Below are positions 36,841 to 46,424 of a stretch of 64,000 bases of DNA, in pieces (the stretch's first letter is position 1; each line of letters begins with the position of its first letter). Below the pieces are notes generated by a model, which saw only the letters and a program-made list of their open reading frames with translations, did not search any database and was not told where the DNA came from. Origin of the DNA: Acinetobacter sp. NIPH 298. GTDB taxonomy: Bacteria > Pseudomonadota > Gammaproteobacteria > Pseudomonadales > Moraxellaceae. Made by a program: the position numbers and the translations under genes. The stretch spans positions 1,579,706 through 1,643,705 of the forward strand of contig NZ_KB850055.1 in the NCBI RefSeq assembly GCF_000369505.1, given 5' to 3'.

Positions 36841-37554
36841 TTACAGATCCAATTGAATATTCTGACTCAACTGCTTTTGCGAAGGTGTTAAATAGATATA
36901 CTCACCTTCGTCGAGCTGAGGAAGTTCGAGCAATCCGATTTGATGCCGATGTAAAGATTTAACCTTATTACCTACGGCTGCCAACATGCGTTTAACTTGA
37001 TGATAGACGCCTTGATGAATGGTCATTGAAAGCTGATTTTCTGAGATTAACTGAACATCGGTTGCAGCATAAATACCTTTTTCATTGCGTAGTTCCACGC
37101 CCAACTCTAATTGGTGTTTTTGTTCAGTTGTTACTGGATCTGCTGTAGTCACATGATAGACCTTAGGTACATGTTTACGCGGATGAGTAAGCGACTGTAA
37201 ATACTGACCATCATCTGTCAACAATAAAAGCCCCGTTGTATCTTGATCTAAACGTCCCACACACTGAATACCACGATGAATAAGTATCTCAGGCAATAAA
37301 CTAAATACACTTTTATGATGAGTTGCTTGATGTGAACACTCATAACCTTGCGGTTTGTTTAATGCAAGATAAACATGTTCTCGATATAAATAGTCTTCAC
37401 CAAAAACCTGAAAATGCAGCTGGTCAAGATTAAAGTTCTGTTTTGGATTATCACATACTTGGTTTTCAATGCATACAGCACCATTTTTAATTAACTGTTG
37501 GCAATACTTACGTGAACCAAAACCTTGAGATTGCAATATTTTTTCCAACAGCAT
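36841..37554 (-). CDS. rsuA: RsuA-type 16S rRNA pseudouridine synthase
   Basis: RsuA converts U516 of 16S rRNA to pseudouridine during small-subunit assembly. The product (237 aa from ATG 37554, AGGG seven bases upstream) has an N-terminal S4-like segment (LEKILQSQGFGSRKYCQQLIKNG) and the catalytic aspartate in VGRLDQDTTGLLLLT. YHQVKRMLAAVG and LHRHQIG follow in the C-terminal half. RsuA and RluE/RluF types are close, so the exact rRNA target is likely but not certain. The stop codons of this gene and the GNAT gene abut without a gap, so no terminator separates them. Confidence 0.87.
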   Translation of the reverse strand: MLLEKILQSQGFGSRKYCQQLIKNGAVCIENQVCDNPKQNFNLDQLHFQVFGEDYLYREHVYLALNKPQGYECSHQATHHKSVFSLLPEILIHRGIQCVGRLDQDTTGLLLLTDDGQYLQSLTHPRKHVPKVYHVTTADPVTTEQKHQLELGVELRNEKGIYAATDVQLISENQLSMTIHQGVYHQVKRMLAAVGNKVKSLHRHQIGLLELPQLDEGEYIYLTPSQKQLSQNIQLDL

Positions 37555-37810
37555 AACCAAACCCTAAATCAAAACTCAGCCTATTGTACTTGATTGTGTC
37601 TGCTGCTGTTGTTTGCTTTCTCATCATTCTTTATCTTTATCTTTATATTTTATTCACAATTTCTTCATATGTAATACAACCCCTACAAAACCATCGTTAA
37701 ACTCTATCAATCTAGAGGTTGCACTCCATATTTCTACTCGAAAGTCTTGTTACATTTATCTCAAGTTATCAAGAATATTGTCCCACAAATAAAGGACAAG
37801 GAGTTTCACC

Positions 37811-38314
37811 ATGAAATCGAATATTTGGTTATGTAGCATTCTATTAGCAACCTCTTCTATGCTGTCTGTTGCTCATGCAAATAATACAACACGCGTTGCT
37901 GCAACATCGGCTTTAGGCAGTGTGGTTGGTACAGCAGTTGGTAAAGAGCTCGGCGGGCATACTGGTGCAATGATTGGGTCTGCAATCGGTGGCGCTGGTG
38001 GAGCTGCAGCATCTAGCAATAAACGTAATCGTACTGAAGCTGCAATTGGTGGCGGTTTAGGTGGTGTCGGTGGCTATACTGTTGGTAATAACATGGGTGG
38101 TACCAATGGTGGATATATTGGCGCAGCAGTCGGTGCGGCTGGTGGTGCAGCCTTAGGCAATAAAGTCGGACAAGATCGTGATGCCGATAATCGTCGTTAT
38201 GATAATCGTCGCGCTTATGACAACCGTCGCTATGATGATCGTCGTCATTATAATTCACGTAAAAACGCTCGTCACGACAATGGACTACATCGCGGTTGGT
38301 ACAAGAACCGTTAA
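37811..38314 (+). CDS. Exported glycine-zipper protein
   Basis: The 167-residue protein has a signal peptide (cleavage after AHA near residue 24). A long Gly/Ala-rich zipper follows (about residues 30-120, repeated GxxxG such as GSVVGTAVGKELGG), and the tail is rich in Asn, Arg, Tyr and Asp (DNRRYDNRRAYDNRRYDDR). It resembles YMGG-like or Rick_17kDa-type glycine-zipper proteins that insert in or span membranes. There is no lipobox cysteine. AAGGAG seven bases before ATG is a strong ribosome site, and a GNRA/TTCG-type terminator follows. Its function is unknown; an envelope role is inferred. Confidence 0.8.
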   Translation: MKSNIWLCSILLATSSMLSVAHANNTTRVAATSALGSVVGTAVGKELGGHTGAMIGSAIGGAGGAAASSNKRNRTEAAIGGGLGGVGGYTVGNNMGGTNGGYIGAAVGAAGGAALGNKVGQDRDADNRRYDNRRAYDNRRYDDRRHYNSRKNARHDNGLHRGWYKNR

Positions 38315-38338
38315 TAAAAGCATATGCGTTACCTCTTT

Positions 38339-38361
38339 AGCACCTTCGGGTGCTTTTTTTG
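38339..38361 (+). terminator. Terminator after the glycine-zipper gene
   Basis: The stem AGCACC / GGTGCT is closed by a TTCG tetraloop and followed by seven T. Confidence 0.9.
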
Positions 38362-38369
38362 TTGCATAG

Positions 38370-38435
38370 GTTCGAAACATTATATCGAACAAAATAGATA
38401 TACAGACTCGAGTATATATCGTATTATATCGATAT
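38370..38435. promoter_or_regulatory. TATATCG motif cluster upstream of the flavin oxidoreductase gene
   Basis: TATATCG occurs three times (38381, 38415, 38425). The last copy forms the palindrome ATATCGATAT (38426-38435), and GTTCGA/TCGAAC pair at 38370-38390. A regulator site is possible; the region is also promoter-like because of its AT content. Confidence 0.4.
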
Positions 38436-38451
38436 GTGGTTATGAGAATCG

Positions 38452-39456
38452 ATGATGAAATCATTGCAAGATATTAAGTTTTCAATTTTAGAGTTAGCGC
38501 CCGTTCGAGACGATCAAAGTATTGAGTTCTCACTGCGCCATGCACTTGAACTCGCACAACATGCTGAAAATTTAGGCTATGAACGATTTTGGTTAGCAGA
38601 ACACCACAATATGGATGGTATCGCCAGTTCTGCAACCGCAGTGCTATTGGGTTTCATCGCAGCGAATACTCAGCATATTCGTTTAGGCTCAGGTGGCATC
38701 ATGCTCCCCAATCATGCTCCATTGGTTGTGGCGGAACAGTTTGGGACATTAGCGACGCTTTATCCAAACCGTTTTGAACTTGGATTGGGACGTGCTCCCG
38801 GAACAGATCCGCTCACTATGCGTGCATTACGTCGTGGGCGTAAAGAAACAGAAGATCAATTTCCTCAAGATGTGATGGAAATCTTACAATACTTTAAAGC
38901 ACCTGAACCCAACCAAAGAATTATTGCCACGCCTGGGCAAAATACGCATGTACCAGTTTGGTTATTGGGTTCAAGTCTGTTTAGCGCACAGCTCGCGGCA
39001 AAGCTCGGACTTCCCTATTCATTTGCTTCGCACTTTGCGCCAAGAATGTTAGGTCAAGCCATCGAAATCTATCGCGAGAATTTCCAAGCTTCAGAATATT
39101 TAGACAAACCTTATATTTCGATGGGTGTTCCCACTGTCGTCGCGGCAACAGATGAAGATGCTCAATATTTGGCAACCAGTTCATATCAGCGTATTTTAAA
39201 TCTGATTCGTGGTCATAGCCTAAAACTCAAGCCACCAATTGAGTCTACACAAGGTTTAGCAACCAGTGCTGAGCAACTGGCGATTCAAAACTTTTATGCA
39301 ATGGCTCAAATTGGTTCTCAAGCTACCGTTAAAGCTGGCTTAAATAAAATCGCGGCTCAGTATGATGTAGATGAGTTTATTTTCACTTGTGATATTTATG
39401 ACACACAAAAACGCTTAGACAACTTTAGTCTATTGATGGATATTAGAAATAATTAA
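38452..39456 (+). CDS. LLM-class flavin-dependent oxidoreductase, YhbW-like
   Basis: The luciferase-like TIM-barrel enzyme uses reduced FMN supplied by a partner reductase. The 334-residue protein is close in character to E. coli Yhb[41 protein letters not shown] and [17 protein letters not shown] are its signatures, and [15 protein letters not shown] follows. The natural substrate is not known. ATG 38452 and 38455 are both possible starts. It converges on the GGDEF-EAL gene with a terminator between. Confidence 0.9.
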   Translation: MMKSLQDIKFSILELAPVRDDQSIEFSLRHALELAQHAENLGYERFWLAEHHNMDGIASSATAVLLGFIAANTQHIRLGSGGIMLPNHAPLVVAEQFGTLATLYPNRFELGLGRAPGTDPLTMRALRRGRKETEDQFPQDVMEILQYFKAPEPNQRIIATPGQNTHVPVWLLGSSLFSAQLAAKLGLPYSFASHFAPRMLGQAIEIYRENFQASEYLDKPYISMGVPTVVAATDEDAQYLATSSYQRILNLIRGHSLKLKPPIESTQGLATSAEQLAIQNFYAMAQIGSQATVKAGLNKIAAQYDVDEFIFTCDIYDTQKRLDNFSLLMDIRNN

Positions 39457-39472
39457 TGTCTCGACTCCATCC

Positions 39473-39504
39473 ACAAGGCTTATTCAATTTAAGCCTTGTT
39501 TTTT
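39473..39504. terminator. Terminator between convergent LLM and GGDEF-EAL genes
   Basis: The perfect stem ACAAGGCTTA / TAAGCCTTGT has a seven-base loop and is followed by TTTTT on the plus strand. Confidence 0.85.
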
Positions 39505-39519
39505 CGCTTCTTCAGTCAA

Positions 39520-41601
39520 TCAATAGAGGTGCATTTCACGTTTCAGCATGTGTGTCGCTTGTTGCACATTCACTGCTCGACTAAATAAATAACCTTGCCC
39601 GATCGAGCAGCCAAATTGTTTTAGCAACTCTAATTGCTCAGCATTTTCAATACCTTCAGCAACGATATCCAAAGATAACTTTGGCCCTAAAGCAATAATT
39701 GCTTGCACGATTGCTAAAATCGCCTCGTCACTATTCATTTGACGAATAAAATCGCAGTCAATTTTCAAACAATCTACAGGATAATCCCTTAATCTTGTAA
39801 GTGATGAATGCCCTGTTCCAAAGTCATCAAGTGCAATCTTAACGCCTTGCTGTTTGAGCAAATTTAATGCGCGAATCACATAGTCAGAACCACGATCATC
39901 CAAAATGTGCTCTGTGATTTCTATCTCGACCAAATGATGCGGAATTTTATACAGGTTCAAACGATACAATAAGCGCTCAGCATAATTATCTTTAAGAAAT
40001 TCAACAGGCGCTACATTAATCGAGACAGGAACAACAGCCACCCCTTGCTCAATCCATATGGCAATATTGTTAAAAACTTTATTCTGTATCGCATCACTAA
40101 TTCGTGTAGCTAACACATAATCCTGAAAAGCTTGTTCAATATTAACAGGTGAATGAATACGTTTATCGTCCGTTTGCCAACGTAACAATGCTTCAAATCC
40201 AACGACCTTACCATCAGATAAACGCACCTTAGGTTGATAGAACGGAACCATAAGATCATCACGAATAATATGACGTGCTTTGGTTAATTGAATGGCGATA
40301 TTTTGCGCAGCAACCTGCATCTGTTGATTAAACATACGAAAACCACCGCGCCCTGTGGCTTTTAAATCATTTAATGCAGTATCTGCACATTTCATTAAAT
40401 TCAAGGAATCTTTTGCATCTCGTGGGTAAATCGCACAGCCAATACTCATGCTGCCATTAATTAAATTGCCCGCATAGGTGATTGGCGCATCTAACTGTCG
40501 ACTAACTTCAATTGCAACTTTTTCAAGATCAAACTCAGCATCGATTCCATTGACTAAAATAGCAAACTCATCACCGCCTAAACGCGCCACAAAAGTATTT
40601 TCAGGTAGATTGTTTTCTATTCGCTTCGATAAAACACGCAGTAAGTGATCTCCTGCGGCGTGCCCAAGCGTATCATTGACATGTTTAAAATAATCTAAAT
40701 CTAACAACATTAAACCAAGAAACTTTTCACTCTTTTTATGTCTTTGCAATGCGCGTTTAAGTTGTAGTTTAAAGAAACGACGATTGTACAATCCTGTCAA
40801 TTCATCCAATTCACTCGAAAGGCGCAGTTGAATTTCTGTTTGTCTTTGAGCAGTTACATCACGAGACAGACAAAGAATCTGCACAACTTGACCGTTATCA
40901 TTTAATATCGGCGTGAGTAAATTGTCCCAATATTGCTTATCTTCTCCGTGACCACTCATGCCACGAAAACGAGCGGTTTTACCTTTAAGTGCCGTCTTTA
41001 ATGCATAATTTGCCTTTGATCGCACTTCAGGCGCTAAAAGCTCTGTCCACTTCATCCCAAATCGATGATTGCTTTCGGGAATATTTAAGGCAATACATCC
41101 AGTTCTATTTACATGCAGTAAACAACCATCTACATCTAAGAGTTTGATGCAATCCACGCTATTATCAAGCATGTTGGTTTGCGCATTAATACATTGCACT
41201 AGGTTTTGTTGATATTGTTTGGTTTCATGAATATCGACACTATTAATAAACCAATATGCATGATCACCAGAGTTGTCTGCTACAAGTTTTGCAGACAATA
41301 AAAACCATCGATATGCACCTGATCGATGTTTCAATCGGCACTCAACGTTAAAAGGGGTTTTATATGAGAATGCTTGTAGCCATTCGCTTTGAAAAACCGA
41401 AATATCGTCTGAATGGATCAAATCCATCCAATTTTTTTTGAACTTCTCTAATTCATTTAAACCGATATATTCTTGGCTGACGCTATTAAAAAAATAAGCG
41501 TCACCCTGATCTGAAAGCAACCAGACTAGACTCGGTATACTATTGAAAACGTTTTGCTGGACTTCGTTCATTTGATGGTTTGATTGAAAAGTTAAAGCCA
41601 A
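39520..41601 (-). CDS. PAS-PAS-GGDEF-EAL cyclic-di-GMP enzyme
   Basis: The 693-residue soluble protein has no membrane segment. Two PAS domains (about residues 15-130 and 140-255) precede a GGDEF domain (about 265-425) and an EAL domain (about 435-690). The cyclase site is intact (ARLGGDEFAIL) and no RxxD inhibitory site is seen just before it. The phosphodiesterase site is also intact: GFEALLRWQ, EITEH, DDFGTGHSSL and DFIRQM. So the protein could both make and break c-di-GMP, with PAS domains sensing a ligand, redox state or oxygen. The gene stands alone. An alternative start lies ten codons inside. Confidence 0.92.
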   Translation of the reverse strand: MALTFQSNHQMNEVQQNVFNSIPSLVWLLSDQGDAYFFNSVSQEYIGLNELEKFKKNWMDLIHSDDISVFQSEWLQAFSYKTPFNVECRLKHRSGAYRWFLLSAKLVADNSGDHAYWFINSVDIHETKQYQQNLVQCINAQTNMLDNSVDCIKLLDVDGCLLHVNRTGCIALNIPESNHRFGMKWTELLAPEVRSKANYALKTALKGKTARFRGMSGHGEDKQYWDNLLTPILNDNGQVVQILCLSRDVTAQRQTEIQLRLSSELDELTGLYNRRFFKLQLKRALQRHKKSEKFLGLMLLDLDYFKHVNDTLGHAAGDHLLRVLSKRIENNLPENTFVARLGGDEFAILVNGIDAEFDLEKVAIEVSRQLDAPITYAGNLINGSMSIGCAIYPRDAKDSLNLMKCADTALNDLKATGRGGFRMFNQQMQVAAQNIAIQLTKARHIIRDDLMVPFYQPKVRLSDGKVVGFEALLRWQTDDKRIHSPVNIEQAFQDYVLATRISDAIQNKVFNNIAIWIEQGVAVVPVSINVAPVEFLKDNYAERLLYRLNLYKIPHHLVEIEITEHILDDRGSDYVIRALNLLKQQGVKIALDDFGTGHSSLTRLRDYPVDCLKIDCDFIRQMNSDEAILAIVQAIIALGPKLSLDIVAEGIENAEQLELLKQFGCSIGQGYLFSRAVNVQQATHMLKREMHLY

Positions 41602-41908
41602 GAATTCACATGCTTTTAAATAACTTTACTGGCTTTAGGTTCAAACAGAATTCTTTATTTCAAGATGTTCAGTTGCAATAAAAACCACATACCATCAATT
41701 ATAGCAAAAGTGAGATTTGTATCACAATATTTTATCATAAACGTGTGGAATTTAACATCATAGCGGCATTTTTATTAATTAGATTTTATCATTCAACATC
41801 AATTGTTTATTTTTAATTAAATATTTATTACAAACTTAGCATCATAATTTAGAAAAAAATTGCAATCAAAGGCCACCTATCCAGCAGTGTTTAGGCAGCC
41901 CTATTTGA
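41602..41908. other. 307-bp AT-rich gap without a gene
   Basis: I see no gene, RNA motif or strong repeat. It should hold the promoter of the GGDEF-EAL gene (minus strand) and the 3' end signals of ppsR; the expected ppsR terminator is not evident as a clean hairpin. Confidence 0.5.
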
Positions 41909-42748
41909 TTAACCAATACGACGTTTTAAACCTGTCGACTGCAAAATACGCGTTGAGATTTCTTCAATCGACATTTCAGTGACATTTAAGTATTTAATCC
42001 CTTCTGAAATATAGATGCCTTCAATCGCACGTAATTCCATTTGACACTGACTAAAACTTGCATAACGACTATTCGCCTTACGTTCACTTCGAATCGCAAC
42101 TAAACGCTCAGCATCAATCATTAAACCAAAGAGCTTATTTTTATGTGCTTTCAAGACCGTTGGTAGACGGTTGTCGTCCAGATCTTCTTCAGTTAAAGGG
42201 TAGTTTGCAACACGAATCCCGAATTGTAACGACAAATAAATTGAGGTTGGGGTTTTGCCAGAGCGTGAAACACCCACTAAAATTAAATCAGCTTTATCAT
42301 AATGACGTGTTCGCGCACCATCATCATTGTCCAGTGCAAAATGCACCGCATCAATACGCGCCTTATATGACTCTGAATCTGTTACTGCATGCGTTTGTCC
42401 AACCAATGTCGTTGGTGGAATACCTAGCTCTTGTTCAAGTTTACTAATTAAGCCTTCAAATACATCCAAATTTACGGCTTTAGCAGTATTGATAATTTCA
42501 CGGGCATTTGGATCAACCAAAGTATCAAAAACCAACGGTAAAGAGCCATCACGTTTTTGACATGCATTGATTTCTACAACCACATTCATTGCCGCTTCTT
42601 CAGTGGTGATATAAGGCATAATATGAATGTCAAAATCTACGTTTGGAAATTGCGCAAGTAGTGAATGTCCAAGGGTTTCTGCGGTGATTGCTGTCCCATC
42701 TGAAATAAAAAATACGCTCCGTTTAATTTGTTTACTTTCGGGCATCAA
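41909..42748 (-). CDS. ppsR: PEP synthetase regulatory kinase/phosphorylase
   Basis: PpsR (DUF299) inactivates phosphoenolpyruvate synthase by ADP-dependent phosphorylation of an active-site threonine and reverses this with phosphate. The 279-residue protein shows the P-loop GVSRSGKTPTSIYL near residue 155 and the N-terminal FFISDGTAITAETLGHSLL. The ARTRHYDKADLILVG stretch before the P-loop is also typical. It is divergent from its target ppsA over a 155-base shared promoter region, the common arrangement. Confidence 0.95.
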   Translation of the reverse strand: MMPESKQIKRSVFFISDGTAITAETLGHSLLAQFPNVDFDIHIMPYITTEEAAMNVVVEINACQKRDGSLPLVFDTLVDPNAREIINTAKAVNLDVFEGLISKLEQELGIPPTTLVGQTHAVTDSESYKARIDAVHFALDNDDGARTRHYDKADLILVGVSRSGKTPTSIYLSLQFGIRVANYPLTEEDLDDNRLPTVLKAHKNKLFGLMIDAERLVAIRSERKANSRYASFSQCQMELRAIEGIYISEGIKYLNVTEMSIEEISTRILQSTGLKRRIG

Positions 42749-42903
42749 AATTCTCCTTAAACATTTGTCTTAGTGCTCTATAATCTTTATAGTAAACTCA
42801 TCTAACATGACTGTCGCTTAGTAAAATACTAATTCTAAGCACTTTCGTATAATTTCATACCAATGATGGTCATTCATCCTGCAAAAAAAGTGGAGTAAAT
42901 ACT

Positions 42904-45282
42904 TTGGAAGCGCGCGTAATCGGTCTGGAAAAACTAGGGAAACACGATGTAGAACTCGTAGGTGGGAAAAACTCATCTCTAGGTGAAATGATCAGCCATT
43001 TATCCAATGCTGGTGTATCGGTACCAGGGGGTTTTGCAACGACTGCTGCTGCCTATCGTGAGTTCTTAGATCAAAGCGGTTTAAACGCTCGAATTCAGGC
43101 TGAATTGGCTCAACTCAATGTTGATGATGTAAATGCACTTGTCGAAACTGGTGCAAAAATCCGTAAATGGATTGTTGATACTCCGCTCACTTCCGCACTA
43201 GAACAAGAAATTCGTGACGCTTTTGCTGCACTTTCAAACGGTAATCCAGACATCGCTGTTGCTGTACGTTCATCTGCTACTGCTGAAGATCTACCAGACG
43301 CTTCATTTGCAGGTCAACAAGAAACTTTCTTAAATATTCGCGGTATTGATAACGTTCTTATTGCGATTAAAGAAGTTTTTGCTTCCCTGTATAATGATCG
43401 TGCAATCGCTTATCGTGTACACCAAGGTTTTGAGCATAGTGTCGTTGCCCTTTCTGCTGGCGTACAACGTATGGTTCGCTCTGAAACTGGTGCTGCTGGT
43501 GTTATGTTTACCCTAGACACAGAATCAGGTTTCCGTGATGTCGTGTTTATTACCGCATCATATGGTTTGGGTGAAATGGTCGTGCAAGGTGCAGTTAACC
43601 CTGACGAGTTCTATTTATCTAAACCGCTATTAAATAATGGCAAACACTCTGTTTTACGCCGCAACCTCGGTTCTAAACACCAAAAAATGATTTATGGTGA
43701 AGAAGGTTCTGCGGGTAAATCTGTTGTTGTTGTTGATGTCGAAAAGCCAGAACGCCAACAATTTGCGTTAAATGATCATGAATTACATGAATTAGCCAAA
43801 CAAGCGCTGATTATTGAAGAACATTATGGTTCGCCAATGGACATCGAATGGGCTAAAGATGGCGATGATGGTCAAATCTATATTGTTCAAGCACGTCCAG
43901 AAACAGTAAAAAGTCGTCAAAATGTCGGCACAATGGAACGTTATCTACTCAAACAACGCGGCACAGTAATTTGTGAGGGTCGTTCAATCGGTCAGCGTAT
44001 TGGTTCTGGTAAAGTTCGTGTTGTTACCTCGATTAAAGAAATGGACAAAGTTCAAGACGGTGATGTTCTTGTCTCTGATATGACCGACCCAGATTGGGAA
44101 CCTGTCATGAAACGTGCTGCTGCGATTGTAACCAATCGTGGTGGCCGTACTTGTCACGCAGCAATTATTGCCCGTGAACTCGGTGTTCCTGCAATTGTAG
44201 GTTGTGGAAATGCAACAGAAGTTCTTACTGATGGTCAGGAAGTCACCGTTTCTTGTGCTGAAGGCGATACAGGCTTTATCTATGAAGGCGCATTAGACTT
44301 CGAAGTTCAACGCAACTCGATTCACTCAATGCCTCAACTTCCGTTCAAGATCATGATGAACGTCGGTAACCCTGACCGAGCGTTTGACTTTGCTCAAATT
44401 CCAAACGAAGGTATTGGTCTTGCTCGTCTTGAGTTCATCATCAACCGTATGATCGGTGTGCATCCAAAAGCATTACTCAACATTGAAAGCTTACCACGTG
44501 AAACACGTGCTGCTGTTCTAACACGTACTGCAGGTTACACCTCTCCAATCGAGTTTTATGTTGAGAAGTTAGTTGAAGGTATTTCGACGCTTGCTGCTGC
44601 GTTTGCAGGAAAGCCAGTCATCGTTCGTATGTCTGACTTCAAATCAAATGAATATGCAAACTTAATCGGTGGTAAGTTATACGAACCAGAAGAAGAAAAC
44701 CCAATGTTGGGCTTCCGTGGTGCAAGTCGTTATGTTTCCGACAACTTCCGCGATTGTTTTGAGCTTGAATGCCGTGCCTTGAAAAAAGTACGTGATGAAA
44801 TGGGCTTAACCAACGTTCAAATCATGATCCCATTCGTTCGTACTGTTTCTGAAGCAAAACGTGTCATCGAACTGCTTGCGCAAAATGGTTTGAAACGTGG
44901 TGAGAATGGCTTGAAAGTCATCATGATGTGTGAATTACCAACCAATGCTTTATTGGCTGAACAATTCCTTGAACACTTCGATGGTTTCTCAATCGGTTCA
45001 AACGACTTAACCCAATTAACATTAGGTCTAGACCGTGACTCTGGCATCGTATCGCATTTATTTGATGAACGTGATCCAGCAGTAAAAGCCTTACTTTCTA
45101 TGGCGATTCATGCTTGTCGTAAAGCAGGAAAATACGTGGGTATTTGTGGTCAAGGTCCTTCCGACCACCCTGATCTTGCAAAATGGCTCATGGAACAAGG
45201 CATTGAGTCTGTTTCACTTAACCCTGATTCAGTGCTTGATACTTGGTTCTTCTTGGCTGAAGAAAAAATTAAGCAAGCTTAA
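42904..45282 (+). CDS. ppsA: Phosphoenolpyruvate synthase
   Basis: PpsA converts pyruvate and ATP to PEP, AMP and phosphate for gluconeogenesis on C3 substrates or acetate-type carbon sources. The 792-residue protein has the ATP-grasp-like N-terminal domain ([31 protein letters not shown] region), the phospho-histidine domain with [15 protein letters not shown], and the C-terminal PEP/pyruvate barrel with [15 protein letters not shown] and [11 protein letters not shown]. The start is TTG, preceded by GTGGAG eight bases upstream; the next ATG would remove conserved sequence. A strong terminator follows. Confidence 0.97.
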   Translation: MEARVIGLEKLGKHDVELVGGKNSSLGEMISHLSNAGVSVPGGFATTAAAYREFLDQSGLNARIQAELAQLNVDDVNALVETGAKIRKWIVDTPLTSALEQEIRDAFAALSNGNPDIAVAVRSSATAEDLPDASFAGQQETFLNIRGIDNVLIAIKEVFASLYNDRAIAYRVHQGFEHSVVALSAGVQRMVRSETGAAGVMFTLDTESGFRDVVFITASYGLGEMVVQGAVNPDEFYLSKPLLNNGKHSVLRRNLGSKHQKMIYGEEGSAGKSVVVVDVEKPERQQFALNDHELHELAKQALIIEEHYGSPMDIEWAKDGDDGQIYIVQARPETVKSRQNVGTMERYLLKQRGTVICEGRSIGQRIGSGKVRVVTSIKEMDKVQDGDVLVSDMTDPDWEPVMKRAAAIVTNRGGRTCHAAIIARELGVPAIVGCGNATEVLTDGQEVTVSCAEGDTGFIYEGALDFEVQRNSIHSMPQLPFKIMMNVGNPDRAFDFAQIPNEGIGLARLEFIINRMIGVHPKALLNIESLPRETRAAVLTRTAGYTSPIEFYVEKLVEGISTLAAAFAGKPVIVRMSDFKSNEYANLIGGKLYEPEEENPMLGFRGASRYVSDNFRDCFELECRALKKVRDEMGLTNVQIMIPFVRTVSEAKRVIELLAQNGLKRGENGLKVIMMCELPTNALLAEQFLEHFDGFSIGSNDLTQLTLGLDRDSGIVSHLFDERDPAVKALLSMAIHACRKAGKYVGICGQGPSDHPDLAKWLMEQGIESVSLNPDSVLDTWFFLAEEKIKQA

Positions 45283-45292
45283 CCACTATTGT

Positions 45293-45320
45293 AAAAGACC
45301 CCACTGGTGGGGTCTTTTTT
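45293..45320 (+). terminator. ppsA terminator
   Basis: The perfect 12-bp stem AAAAGACCCCAC / GTGGGGTCTTTT is followed by a T-run. Confidence 0.92.
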
Positions 45321-45348
45321 CATCATTTGTGATAGAGATTTAGAATAT

Positions 45349-46125
45349 ATGCAAATTTACTTGGCTCGTAATAATCAGCAAGCTGGTCCCTATACCTTAG
45401 AACAAATCAACCAAATGCTTGCTAGTCAACAAGTTCTTCTTACTGATCTTGCATGGCATGAAGGGATGGCAGAATGGAAAACGCTTGGTGAATTAACCCA
45501 AGGAAAACTTGTGTATGAACCAATTGGTCATACATCGGCTCCATTTCCATCGCCAATTCAAACTGAAACAGTATCTCCTACTCAACAGTATCAAGCTAAA
45601 GCATCTACGCAAGAAAGCAATGTCGAACTAGCATCTATTGGTTCTCGTGCATTAGCCAAAGCGGTTGATCTCATGTTGTGGCTACCAACCCTAGCTATTC
45701 CATCATTTTATTTCAACGATGAACAACTTCAGCAGCTTTCTGAACTGCAACAACAAATGCAAGCAACTGAGTTTGCTTCATCGAAAGCCGCCGAACTGCA
45801 ACAACAATTGTTTCAACTCATTCCCGTTGAAGCATGGCAGAGCATCATGATCTATATCTTGGTTATGCTCATGATTCAAGCTTATTTTATTGCCAAATCT
45901 GGTCAAAGTATCGGCAAAAAACTTGCTCGAATTAAAATTGTTGATGTCGAAAGCAACGATCAGGTGAGTTTAATCCGCTCGTTTTGGTTGCGTAGCGTTT
46001 TATTTATTATTTTAAACTTCCTGTTAGTCCCGATTATCACAATCATTGACTATGCATTTGCACTTGGCAAAAACCGCCAAACATTACACGATAAATTCGC
46101 AAAAACCAAAGTGATTAAGCAATAA
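45349..46125 (+). CDS. GYF_2 and RDD domain membrane protein
   Basis: The 258-residue protein (ATG 45349; an upstream in-frame start falls in the ppsA terminator) opens with a GYF_2 domain: IYLARNNQQAGPYTLEQIN and AWHEGMAEWKTLGEL. A Gln/Thr/Pro-rich linker follows. The RDD membrane domain has SRALAKAVDLMLWL (the Arg-Asp signature), SGQSIGKKLARIKIV and the last helix FLLVPIITIIDYAFALGKNRQTLHDKFA. RDD proteins may be ion antiporters or membrane scaffolds. The function is uncertain. Only 67 bases separate it from ppsA. Confidence 0.87.
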   Translation: MQIYLARNNQQAGPYTLEQINQMLASQQVLLTDLAWHEGMAEWKTLGELTQGKLVYEPIGHTSAPFPSPIQTETVSPTQQYQAKASTQESNVELASIGSRALAKAVDLMLWLPTLAIPSFYFNDEQLQQLSELQQQMQATEFASSKAAELQQQLFQLIPVEAWQSIMIYILVMLMIQAYFIAKSGQSIGKKLARIKIVDVESNDQVSLIRSFWLRSVLFIILNFLLVPIITIIDYAFALGKNRQTLHDKFAKTKVIKQ

Positions 46126-46137
46126 TTACAAATCAAT

Positions 46138-46168
46138 AAAGAAAAGAGGACTAAATCCTCTTTTCTTT
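46138..46168 (+). terminator. Terminator after the RDD gene
   Basis: The perfect stem AAAGAAAAGAGGA / TCCTCTTTTCTTT has a five-base loop. Confidence 0.8.
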
Positions 46169-46311
46169 ATATTAAGCTGATATTTATAGAAAAAGCATAT
46201 CGCGAAATAACAATCCCTACAAAATAAATCGGGTTTTAAAACAAGCATTTCACACCACTTTATCAGTAGCTTAGTTTTTCAATATGAGGCATAATGCCCA
46301 ACAACGTAGCG

Positions 46312-46367
46312 GTGTCGCATGTTTGTTAAGCATTTATTAAAAGAAATTCTTAGCAAACATGCGACAC
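46312..46367. promoter_or_regulatory. 19-bp-arm inverted repeat upstream of the cyo operon
   Basis: GTGTCGCATGTTTGTTAAG (46312-46330) and CTTAGCAAACATGCGACAC (46349-46367) match as an inverted repeat with one mismatch around an 18-base AT-rich loop. The right arm ends 57 bases before the cyoA ATG and would overlap a -35 if CATAAT near 46381 is the -10. It may be an operator or a leader hairpin; the stem has no T-run after it. Confidence 0.65.
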
Positions 46368-46424
46368 TTTATTCGCTATCCCATAATTTAATTAGGGAAT
46401 GGGACTCTTCACCGAGGTTGTAAA

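Noticed and set aside
38013..38369. His/Tyr-rich and Met/Val-rich frames overlapping the glycine-zipper gene
   Set aside because: They arise from the repetitive Gly-zipper and Asn-Arg codons read in other frames.
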